Shown here piece by piece: positions 35,601-44,783 of a stretch of DNA of 64,000 nt. Location: contig NW_006766914.1 in NCBI RefSeq assembly GCF_000275845.1, positions 43,696 to 107,695 of the forward strand. The letters run 5' to 3'. The stretch's first letter is position 1. Each line of letters opens with the position of its first letter. The notes under the pieces were generated by a model. The model was not told the DNA's origin. It ran no database searches and saw only the letters and a program-made list of their open reading frames with translations. A program made the position numbers and the translations under genes. Source of the DNA: Dichomitus squalens LYAD-421 SS1. Lineage: Eukaryota > Basidiomycota > Agaricomycetes > Polyporales > Polyporaceae.

Positions 35601-36011
35601 TCATGGCAAAGTGGCGCATGTCGGAGGTCAACCAAGTCGTCCGGAGCAGCAACGTTGAGAAGGAACATCGCGAGATAGAAGAGTACGGTGTATGATTGGC
35701 ACATGCAGCAAGCGCGTCGTTAAGCGTTTATGAGCGCACGAGAGATGCACGAGGGGGACATACGCGTGACATTCTCTTCCAATATATCGAACTGCTTCAA
35801 GACCGACCCAATCAGGCGCTGCGAGTGCTCGTCCACGACGAGGATCTTCCATCGCCCAGGCGGATTCACAGACCGGATCGCCTCCAAGAACTCTGTCGAT
35901 CATTAAGGCCGCACCCAGTCAGATTCTCATACTGGTCTCCACGCTCCCGAGCGCGAGAGAACGCATGAACGCAGACGCACTGGACCTGACGGTGTTGATA
36001 AGCGACGACAT
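32607..36011 (-). CDS. SEC1: Sec1/Munc18-family exocytic SM protein
   Basis: Fourteen exons (36011-35981, 35892-35764, 35554-35405, 35216-35127, 35071-34938, 34880-34468, 34385-34224, 34153-34078, 34015-33932, 33882-33794, 33697-33541, 33483-33379, 33323-33044, 32947-32607) join in frame to 746 aa, the usual Sec1 size. The 31-nt first exon gives MSSLINTVRSK, leading into FLEAIRSVNPPGRWKILVVD. Other landmarks: NREPQQFEAIYLVMSTSQNV followed by DRIIRDFS, VCLTLNEYPYVRYY, PRGTLIITDRAMDTMAPLLH followed by EFTYQAMANDLLP, IDKLMADFNQFLQDN and the C-terminal RILVFVAGGMTYSEMREAYL. Sec1 binds exocytic SNARE complexes at the plasma membrane and is essential for vesicle fusion at growing tips. The last ~90 residues form a Pro/Ser-rich tail ending in a basic KKKKRGFLRF. 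Same strand as the RhoGEF and chitin deacetylase. Confidence 0.93.
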
Positions 36012-36562
36012 CGGTGGTGTCCGAGGCGCTGCAGAACGCTAGAGTCGACGGCGAGCGAGAAGAGCTGATAGACACAAGAATGTTGAGAGATTGAGGTAAG
36101 GCCAGCTCGCGAGGTATATGTTATGGACGAGGGGACAGTGCGGAAGGTGGCAGTACTCGCCCATCGCATCCGGCGATCTGCGCTCGTCAATGGCGCTTAC
36201 TCCATGGTCCGCTCGCCCCGGTTTCGCATCGAACCTCCGAGTCAGGCCATCCTTCCTTGGTCTGTTGTCTGATCAATCGTACTTCGCGTCTTCTTTTACG
36301 GTAGGATTCGAGAGCAGTGTATACAATTCGAAGGGCCGTACCAAATCCCCTCAGAGACCGCTTGTCACAATCGCACTCCGACCATACCACATGAATTAGG
36401 AATGAATACTGTATTGGATCTCGACGTATATACCAGATAGTCGAGGTCCATGGTATATTGGCTTCTTCTGTATCAAGTCTAAAACAGTAGCTATAGCCGT
36501 GTGTAGTAGCTTGTAGTAATGGCTGCGAGCCAGGCCCACATTCCTGACGACGACGACACCTT
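36012..36562. other. Intergenic, Sec1 promoter and chitin deacetylase 3' end
   Basis: 551 bases without a gene on the minus-strand track. Presumed Sec1 promoter; no clear core element. Confidence 0.45.
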
Positions 36563-38463
36563 TTACAAAAAGCCCGCGAAGACCGCAGCGACAGCAGCGG
36601 CGACGACGCCCGCAAACACCGTCGAGGGCAACCGCAGGCCCGCAGCACCGTTGTCGCTCGCGGCCCCAGTTGTGTTGCCCGACGCCTTCGACCCGCTCGC
36701 TCCCGTTGACTTGGTCCCAGAGCTGGACTTGGACCCGGAGCTGGTCGATGTCGAAGACGAGTTGGACGAGCTGCTCGAGTTGGAGTTGACTATGTCCGTC
36801 GTGGCCGTCTCCTTATACAAGTCGTTGGGCGCGAAATTCATGCAGCGGCCGATGGACTCGAGCTATGCACATCAAGACAATATTAGCGTTTCCGAGGACT
36901 CCATACGCACGTCTGAGACAACACCGCTCACCTTGAACGCGGGGTTGTGCGACTGCGCAGCATCGAGGGTGTAACCAACGGCGAGGTCGACGGTGATCTC
37001 GAATAGATCGTGCTCAAGGACGATGAAACTATCCCAGACGCATCAGCCTTTTTCATCTCACCGGCTTATCTATGGCAATGACACCCACCCGGTGTCAATG
37101 AGAGTCGCGTTGCCGAGCAAGCTCTCGAAGATGCCGAGCTGCTCGACGCCGGTGTGCAGGCCACCAGCGACACGCCAGTCATTGGTGTCGAAGGGACCGC
37201 CAGGGCCGGTCGTCCAAATGATCGGGCGGAGACCCATGGCGTTCGAGATCGCACGAACACGGTTGTCTGGCCATAGCGACGTAGATCAGCAACCAATGCG
37301 CCGGGTTCGTGAAGCTACTACTCACCGATATCGCCGAAGGGCGCGCGCATGGTGGTCGGGGTGACACCGAGCACGGCCTGGATAGCCTTGCGAGTCCAGC
37401 CGAGTTCAGCAACGATTTGCTCATTGGTCATCGCGGTGAGGGGCTGATAGATGGGCAGTCAGGAACCGCTAAATCCATTGCATGTCGGGTCGGAACCTAC
37501 GTGGTGCGACCAGGTGTGAACGGAAATCTCGTGGCCAGCCATGTACTCTGCGATGAGGATCTGAGGGAACGAGACCACACGCGAGCCAACAACGAAGAAC
37601 GTCGCGCTAAGCTTGTGGTCGCCCAAGTAGTTGAGGAGCTTCCTGTATCAAAATGTCAGACACCCCAATCTGATCATCCGACTTCTGCGGCTTACGGAGC
37701 TGAAGCCAAAAATCAGTACTCGGTCACACGACGAATCATGAATAGACAATTTACTGTATGGGGCCGGACCGTCGTCAAAACTGACACCCCAAGTGAGCTT
37801 GTCAGGGCACGCGACGATATCGTTGCCAGACGTATAACCACCGCACGTCCACCAGCCACGCTGCTGGGCCTGCGCGGCGGCCTGTGCGTCGTTCGCGCAG
37901 CTACCGTCGACCGTAGGGGTGATGTTGGGAATGTCGACCCCGTCGAGCTCCTTCATCCACTCTTGCACCTCGGCAGAATCTGCAACACTGTCGATGAGCG
38001 CCGCTCGGCAGACGCGAAGCGACAAACGCCTGAAAAACGAAGACGAGACACGTACCGGTAGGCGGGATTACGTCCAAAGCTGGCCAGTCGGCCGCGTTGA
38101 ACACGACTTTCGACGTTGGGTGTCAGCAAAAAATACGTCGACATGCGACATGGCAAGACATTCGAGGCACGTACAGGCAGAAGGCAACGGGGGTGCGCCC
38201 GACAGGCTCGGGACGGCGCCGGGGGTAAAGGTTGTCGCGAGCGTCGGGGTCGGACCAGCGGGCATGCCCGACGTAATACTCGCCAGAGGAGGTACAGTGT
38301 AACTGCCGGTGCCCACGGCACCAGCAGCAGCGGGCGATGAAGGGGCGGCGGCGGCAGCCAGGCGTTTGTGCAGTTGGGCGTGGTCGTCGTGGCCGTGAGC
38401 GTTGACGAGGTCGAAAGAGAGCGAAGCAGCCAAAAGAGCGGACAGCGCAGAGACGGGCAGCAT
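36563..38463 (-). CDS. Chitin deacetylase (CE4), secreted, GPI-anchored
   Basis: Nine exons (38463-38175, 38079-38056, 37979-37755, 37699-37696, 37642-37501, 37443-37326, 37266-37089, 37028-36932, 36862-36563) give 458 aa. It removes acetyl groups from chitin to make chitosan at the cell wall. An N-terminal signal peptide (LSALLAASLSFDLVNA) is followed by a Pro/Ala/Thr linker. The NodB-type core shows WGVSFDDGPAPYTPKLLNYL (catalytic and metal Asp), EISVHTWSHHPLTAMTNEQI (metal His pair H-T-W-S-H), TPTTMRAPFGDIDNRVRAIS (catalytic-site Arg and Asp) and FIVLEHDLFEITV. The 4-nt exon CTCC (37696-37699) is needed to supply Thr-Pro after DGPAPY. The C-terminal ~80 residues are Ser/Gly/Thr-rich and end in VFAGVVAAAVAAVFAGFL, a GPI-anchor signal. 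Confidence 0.92.
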
Positions 38464-39645
38464 GATGGGTGCTGTTTGTTGAGGTCAAGCCGCAGAGGGC
38501 GCAACTCACAATGCGACGTAGGGAGTGGAAGTATGTAGCAGATGCCAGATGGCAGGTTGGGAACAAGAGGGGTCGCAACGGATGGCTTGGCAAGGATATT
38601 GGGCGTCTCGACTAATCTGCCGACATGCGGTTAGCATCGCGCGTAACAATTCGCGGCGGAATGTTGTACAAATGGGCGATCCCTTGACATTTTGGCGTTA
38701 TTTTCCATTTATAGGGTAAATCCTGTGTTACAAAGAGCATCGACGTCAGCGTCTAGTAAATTAGACTATTCAACACGAGAAATACATGCAACCCCACGAC
38801 CGCAGGGTCTCTGTTGTATGACACGCAAAGTGGAGTATCCGCGGTCCGCTCCTTGATGGGCGAGGAGAGCACCCTGCGACGGGGGGTGGGGATTTGGACT
38901 CGCAAAATTCCTGCAAGACCTCCGTCGCAATCGTTGGACGACTTGTAAATTGTCGAAATTGTCTCTTGTCTTGTCGTCGGGGATACTGGCCAGGCACGAT
39001 CGGCATCGCGCACATGGAGATGGATGTCAAAATTCCGGCGGCACCGGAGTCGAGTCAGTGCAATACAAACATCAGTTTGCAGAAGGTTTCGTCGCAGGCG
39101 ACCGCCCAGACCTCGCTGGGCTTCTGATGGGAGTCTTCTGCATTCTCTTGAGCATGCATTTCCCAAATCCTCCCATATCTGTATTCCCGAAGGCGGGATT
39201 GGTCGAAGTCGAAAAGGCCTCTCAAAAGCATGACGCCCAGATCGATCACAGACACCTTGGTGTGGGCGATGATTTCAACGAGTTGAGATTTGCCAGCAGG
39301 GTACACAAGATAGAAGGAACAGAGATACAGTGGATGCTAATTCCGCAGCAGGGGTATTTATGGGTAGGCGAAAATAGACCCTGCTTCCCCACGAAGTTGC
39401 CATAACAAGGGCTGACAGCGTGCAGACAGCTGCAGAACACCTTCCGAGTCCTTCGGTCGACATCACGGAACCTGTTTGCCTGAACAATGACAAATTAGAC
39501 GGTCGCCTTATTGAGCGACGTTCCGACATTCGGGAAATATGTACCAATTGAGCACGAGTATGCGTTACAAAAGACCCACTATACCGAATCGTACTGATGT
39601 ACATTTCGTCAAGTTCTTGTAAGTCGTGCAAATCCCGGTTTGACT
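38464..39645. other. Intergenic, 1.2 kb
   Basis: Promoter of chitin deacetylase on its left and 3' region of the EI24 gene on its right. An open minus frame at 39055-39306 (83 codons) and a plus frame at 38950-39405 (151 codons) overlap; neither shows a recognised motif, so both are left uncalled. Confidence 0.45.
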
Positions 39646-40677
39646 TTACTGCAACTTCTTTTCTCCCCGAGAACCGACCTCGCTGTCGATAATGTTCGCT
39701 TTCGCCTCGAGCTCTGCCGCCCAGAGCGCCGCACCGACAGTGTTCGTGAAGCTGAAGAGCAACCCGATAAGAGGCACAAAGTTCAGCAGCAGCGTCATCA
39801 TACCAAAGCTACGACGAGACCCCAGTCAGCTGCGCACTCGACCAAGCATACACGGAAAGGTGACGTACGCAGTATAGGCTGCCCTGCGGCTCTCGACGAA
39901 CGCCGCACGCTCACTCTTCGACAAACCTTTCAAGTCGAAGTAGCGCGAGTGCCAGCCCGGCCCCGCCCTGTGTCCGTTGTAGAGGAGGAACAGGACGGTG
40001 CCCGCGACAGGGATGAAGTTCAGCGGGAGAGATAGGGCGTAGCGAATCAGACCATCTGAGGACAGGGCCTGCAAGGGCTTCACCAACTGGCTTCCCACAT
40101 TCCGTGCCGTCGCAGATGCATCGCGCGTCTTCGCCGCCTGCACGAGCTGCGTCTGTCCTTGCGAAGCGAGCGTTGCGTCGAACACGCGCGTTAGGGCGGG
40201 CTCGAGGAAGAGGGCCCGCGCGAAGAGGGAGATTAGGATGACAGCCTCCGCGCCGACGAGAACGACAGCGAAGATGGGGGAGAGAGGGCCTGTGAATACG
40301 GCAAGGATAGCCATCTGCGGGACGAATGTGAAGGAGGCCAGTACGACGAATATTACGATGGAGGTGACGAGGGACTTCAGGATAACATGGCGGACTGAAA
40401 GGATGATTTGAGGGTCTGCGATATCAGCTCCGTAAGTGTTTCCGACATTCAGGATGCCAGGGTGAATCGACTTACGGGTTATGGAGTACACCACCCCGCG
40501 TATGGGCCATAGCCATGAAAACGAAGAGAAGGCTGCCCAGGCATGCGAACCCGTCTCCTGCGCTTCATGTTGCAGTTTCTCTAGGATGCCATGCGATTGT
40601 GAGGCTGCTTGGTGTTTACGATGTTGTAGAGAGGACTCTGCACGAGATTTCTGTGATGCGCTCGCTGTCTGAGACAT
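39646..40677 (-). CDS. EI24-domain multi-pass membrane protein (Rrt8/Lds-like)
   Basis: Three exons (40677-40476, 40415-39869, 39808-39646) give 303 aa. The intron 40416-40475 is 60 nt and free of stops; splicing it joins VVYSIT to HPQIILSVRHVILK, matching the hydrophobic start of the domain. Hydrophobic segments follow: SLVTSIVIFVVLASFTFVPQ, ILAVFTGPLSPIFAVVLVGA, the re-entrant SLPLNFIPVAGTVLFLLYNG and MMTLLLNFVPLIGLLFSFTN. The paired NFIP/NFVPL loops and the intervening HRAGPGWHSRYFDLKGLS are typical of fungal EI24 (PF07264) proteins such as Rrt8, Lds1 and Lds2, linked to lipid droplets and outer spore wall in yeast. Function here is inferred only from family. The start at 40677 is the first in-frame ATG after a likely untranslated leader. 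Confidence 0.85.
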
Positions 40678-41321
40678 CCTGGTAGAGTACACAGACTGTG
40701 CTCCATGGTGACGGCAGCTAAATGCAAGTTCGAGGATGGGCGCTCGCGACCCCGGACGCCACTTCGAGACATTGGCGCCTCCAACAATTCGTCGATGACG
40801 CATTGCACGTCACCTCCGAAAGCATCGGGGTTTGTATAGAACGGCGTGGTGCGGAAGCGGCCTCCATAAATGCCCGTACAACGGCCTCCAAGCACAGAAC
40901 TGAACATACCTAGCCAAGACATTTGCGGCGTTTCTAGCATAGTACAATCTCGCTGCACATCGAGCAACCGGGAGACATGAAGTAGGTATACAACAGTGAC
41001 CTACTAGGGCCTGGCTAATCTGCCAGAGTCGACCGTGGTCATTACCTTGGGCAATTTCGCTAGAAGTAGTCGTCCGGCCTAATCGAGGCTCCAAGCGATC
41101 CGACGACGCACTCAACGACATGCACAAATATGATGGAACTGAGACGTAGAGCACGCTGTATGGCATTAAATGCATGGGGTATCAGAGGATGCGATATGCG
41201 GAATGTATAAGCGTATGTTGGGGTTGTGCGCAAAGAGATACCGGCAGTGAAGAGATGAGAGAAGTCTTCCAACCGCTTTGTGGCAAGCCTAGTGTGGACG
41301 ACAGAGACGAAGAGCGGGTGT
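40678..41321. other. Intergenic, no gene seen
   Basis: About 640 bases, promoter of the EI24 gene plus 3' region of the SDR gene. No other feature recognised. Confidence 0.45.
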
Positions 41322-42520
41322 CTAAGCCGCCTTTACTTGCTCCTCTAGCCACTCCCACAGCCGGCGAGCAAGATCCTCGTCGTACGCCTCCTTGTTGTAG
41401 ACCTCCGCCTCGCGAGCCCAGGGGATCAAGTACTGAGCAAGGCTTTGTCAACACGATGGCTTCTCAGGATAGACGTCATACCCTTACGCACCTTTCCATT
41501 CAGCTTCAAGCCCTCCGGCGTAGTTCCCGCATACAGCGGCGTAAGCGCACCCATCGCCGGTGGGTAGTACACCGATTCCTACAACACGCTGGCCCGTGAG
41601 CAGTCGCACCGCAGGACTGGCACAGCATACACACCAACGCCGCCCTCTTCACGAAGTTCGTGTGCCTCAGCAGGTCCGTCTTCAGAATGCCCGGGTGCAG
41701 CGTCACGCTCACGATCCCCTGCTCCCCGTACCTCCGCGCGAGCTCGAACGCGACGAGGATGTCCCCAAGCTTACTCTGCTGGTACAGGACCTCGGTGCTC
41801 TGTTTCCGGCGCGCGGGGCCGTCCTTGAGCGTGTCGAAGTTGATGTGCCCGATGTACGCGTAGGGGGAGGTGGTCGTGATCACGCGCGCATGGCCGTCGC
41901 CGGAGGACTCCTTGCCCTTGAGCAGCGCGGGCAGGAGAAGTTTCGTCAGGAGGAAGTGCCCGAGGACGTTCGTCCCGAACTGCAGGTCGTACCCGTCAGC
42001 GGTGACGTCCTCCACGGGAGACCACATCACGCCCCTGCGCGTGCGCGCGAGCCTCAGCTTGAGGGCAGCCCGGAGATCTGGAACGTACTCACGCGTTGTT
42101 GAAGAGCGTATGAAGTGCAGTCTCCTTTGCGAGGAAGTCCTCTGCTGCTTTCCTTACCGACGCGATATTGCCGAGGTCGAGATGCAGAAAATGCGCCTCC
42201 TTCCCGGTCTCCTTCTTCAGCCGCTCAATGGCGGCGGTGGCCTTTTCCTCGCTCCGTGCGGCTAAGTATACCTTTGCATTGTGTCTCAGCAGCTCCTTAA
42301 CGATCTCGTAGCCGACCCCGGTATTACCGCCTATGCGCGTGTCAGAGTACCACCGCAAACGCGCGCGCGCGCCTTTGAGCCATGAATACACACCGGTGAC
42401 GAGTGTAACCTTCCCTGTCAGGTCAGGAATCTGGTCTGGGCTGAATGTCGCTTTGGGCGGGAGTAGGGACTGCTGAAGCAGCTTCAGCTGGCCCTTGATG
42501 TTAAAGAGAAGCTCCGCCAT
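41322..42520 (-). CDS. Short-chain dehydrogenase/reductase (SDR)
   Basis: Five exons (42520-42394, 42330-42093, 42034-41635, 41578-41492, 41432-41322) give 320 aa. NAD(P)-binding glycine motif: [12 protein letters not shown] across intron 1. The NNAG motif spans intron 2. The catalytic Ser lies in [12 protein letters not shown], and the YxxxK pair is YQQSK, followed by the [13 protein letters not shown] loop. This is the WW-domain-oxidoreductase/retinol-dehydrogenase-like group common in fungi; substrate unknown, no signal peptide. A longer reading from 42673 (MALLQVRSS) exists in the same frame but adds a basic stretch absent from relatives, so the start at 42520 ([13 protein letters not shown]) was chosen. 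A decayed, inverted copy of this gene and its neighbouring tRNA-Pro lies at 22.1-23.5 kb. Confidence 0.9.
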
Positions 42521-43202
42521 AGCGGTCTGCCCAGGATAGACGAGAAGGATAGGCGAACAGTTGAGCGGAGAACTGGCTTGTCGACGGTAACGTTGACTTT
42601 TGATAGCGGGGCGGAGGATGCGGGGTCGAAGTCGAGGGATGGGTGAGCTGCGTACTTGAAGCAGGGCCATCATATTATTGCAAACGCGTTAGCCCACGGT
42701 GTACTACTTACTATGTAGTACTCATCGTACGCTGATGGCGAAAACCTCGCTACACTAACAGAGCGTGGCACACCATTACGCGAGGTGATCTCAAGGCGTG
42801 TGAGTGCTGATCACTACACGACCTATCGAGCACAACGCAAAGCGATCGGTATGTAGCAGCGTGATGTCGGTCAACACGGCGACAGTTCGCAGTCGAGCTG
42901 GCAGCGCATCGTGACGATCAACGTTCGGGTGCCTCCGAGCTTTGCGCCCATAAGCATATGATTATGAATGGCTAGCTGAGAAGAGAAAATGAGGTGCGGG
43001 GAAGGAGGATGGAGAGACCGAGCAGCCGCCGGCGAGACTCACCGGGGGAGACGTCCTAACCCCACGCGCCGCGGCCTGTTCGCCATTGTCTGACTTGGAG
43101 ACTGGAACATGCGGTGCACAAGGATACCAGCAACATCAGAGTACTTGCCGTTCCATCTATGGGCGGTTCGAAAGACAGCGTGTTCGACGGTCGACCACAC
43201 TA
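42521..43202. other. Intergenic, SDR promoter
   Basis: About 680 bases without a gene. A CTCACCGGGGGAGACG stretch and low-complexity purine runs near 42980-43030 are seen. No clear TATA box. Confidence 0.4.
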
Positions 43203-43786
43203 CAGCGCCTTGCATAAGTCCGTGAACGCGCGGGATTTTTTCTCTCCGGCGTCTACCCTACCCGACCTGCCTAAACAGGCCACATCATGGTCACAGGCCC
43301 AGACACGACGGGCAGCGCTCGGGATCCCTTCGCGTGAAACGGAGGTTTGTTTTCGGGACAGTCGTAACTTGTCCCTTTGCCGACGCGTGCCAAAGGACGC
43401 TGAAGGGTCGGCAATGGGAAAGTTGTACTTGCTCAGAGGTTCTACAGCCCTTTGACAAAGAACGATTTGAGGCGGTGCCCGTAGTGAGAGCATGATCATG
43501 TATATGCGACTGCACCTTTACTATGGTACCTCCTGTTTAGATCAGGGTACAGGATCCCCTGGGGGCCAATGGGCACTCAAATACAGACATGGAAGTACCG
43601 CACGCATATCCATACTTCAAAACATTGTGGATTTACCTGGGTACGCGTGTGGTCAACCAACGGGGCCGTGATGCGCTGTCATGGAGTAGTCCCTGTGACC
43701 GTGATATGGCCTGTTTAGGCAGGTCGGGTGGTTTAGACGCCGGAGAGAAAAAAATCCGCGCGTTCACGGACTTATGCAAGGCGCTG
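43203..43786. mobile_element. 584-bp MITE with long terminal inverted repeats and TA duplication
   Basis: The first ~95 bases (CAGCGCCTTGCATAAGTCCG... onward) recur as reverse complement at about 43692-43786 with a few mismatches, e.g. ...GGCCTGTTTAGGCAGG... on the right. Both ends are flanked by TA (43201-43202 and 43787-43788). It has no transposase frame, so it is a nonautonomous element. The TA duplication fits Tc1/mariner-type transposases, but its termini differ from those of the element at 18607-22120, so that transposase is probably not its mobiliser. It sits between the tRNA-Pro and the SDR gene. Confidence 0.85.
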
Positions 43787-43890
43787 TAAGTACAATTTGA
43801 GTTGGACGGCTGCGCATGGGAACAGACGACCAAGAACGAGCGTTGCATCTTGAAGCTGGCCCTGTTGGCTCTAACACAATGGGCAAAAGG

Positions 43891-43973
43891 GCCTGGCCGG
43901 GAATTGAACCCGGGACCTCCTCCAAATGCCTCGAAGCCCTAAGAAGGAATCATACTACTAGACCACCAGGCCA
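43891..43973 (-). tRNA. tRNA-Pro(AGG) with 12-nt intron
   Basis: The minus strand folds as a full cloverleaf: acceptor GGCCTGG / CCAGGCC (7 perfect pairs), D-arm GTCTAGTAGTATGATT, anticodon stem CCTTC / GGAGG with loop TTAGGG(intron)T, anticodon AGG, variable AGGTC, T-arm CCGGG TTCAATT CCCGG. The intron CTTCGAGGCATT follows position 37. A run of T follows the 3' end (CCTTTT), a polymerase III terminator. Confidence 0.93.
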
Positions 43974-44389
43974 ATGTGTTTGCCCCCCTCTCAGAATATC
44001 TCGACGCTGGAACATCAACGATTGTAGTCGCTCCTTCAGCCCAACGTCAGCCAGTCAAGCTCATCAAGTCACGTTTGGTACGCAAACGATGACTGCCATG
44101 CTGTCGTGTTCGTGATCGATGCAGAGGACCGCGAACGCCTGAGTGAAGGCTGAGAAATGCTTGGTGTGTACCCGTCTCCTTCCATTCGCACTTCAGATGT
44201 CGATGGTGAGCAACGGACATAAGATTCCGTATTGTCCGCGCCTCACATCAATGGTGTCTTCGATGCAGAACATGCAAGAGTCAGACAATGTTGCACACGC
44301 ACGATCGGAGCGAGCCGAGCCGACTGGGACTGTAAGGTCGGTCTGTTCTCATTGTCAGGTTCACAAACGTCAACAAGAAGTTCAATTTC

Positions 44390-44650
44390 GACTCCACGGA
44401 AGCCTGTATAGGTCGATCCTTTCTCAACCTCGCGTGTCCGTTGCTCAGTACTGTATGTCATGGACTTATCAACCGCAGACCACAAAGTTCGAGGACGAAG
44501 CGTACTGCCTCCTACGAATGTTCGATGTCAACATGATGCTCATCTACGAAGAAGGGCGGAACGCTTCATTCGCCTCCAGCAGTCCATCTAGGCCCAGGAC
44601 TCCGTTCGACAGTCTCTTCTCCATTACTACTCCTCTATCAGCTCTTACTA
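44390..44650 (+). pseudogene. HET-domain (heterokaryon incompatibility) protein relic
   Basis: The frame reads CMSWTYQPQTTKFEDEAYCL followed by LRMFDVNMMLIYEEGRNAS, which parallels the conserved MSWA..R.TTR.EDEAYCLMGLF..NMPLLYGEG block that ends the HET region of many basidiomycete and ascomycete proteins. After a frame shift another frame gives ERFIRLQQSI, the expected RLQ..I continuation, then a stop. No N-terminal HET half or downstream domain is found, so this is a fragment. Neighbour of the acyltransferase gene but on the opposite strand. Confidence 0.7.
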
Positions 44651-44783
44651 TGCCTTCTATCCTCCAGCATCCTGATAGCAGAAACTCTGAATCATACCTG
44701 CTTGCATCGCCCCCTCAATTATTTGGCAGCCCATGTTGCTTCCTCCAGAATGACAGCTTGGTCTTGCAAGACTGGTACTATGC

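Noticed and set aside
38950..39405. Open plus-strand frame of 151 codons
   Set aside because: No motif, and an overlapping antisense frame is equally open; composition looks intergenic.
42521..42673. N-terminal extension of the SDR starting at 42673
   Set aside because: The basic stretch is absent from relatives and the next ATG at 42520 gives the standard length.
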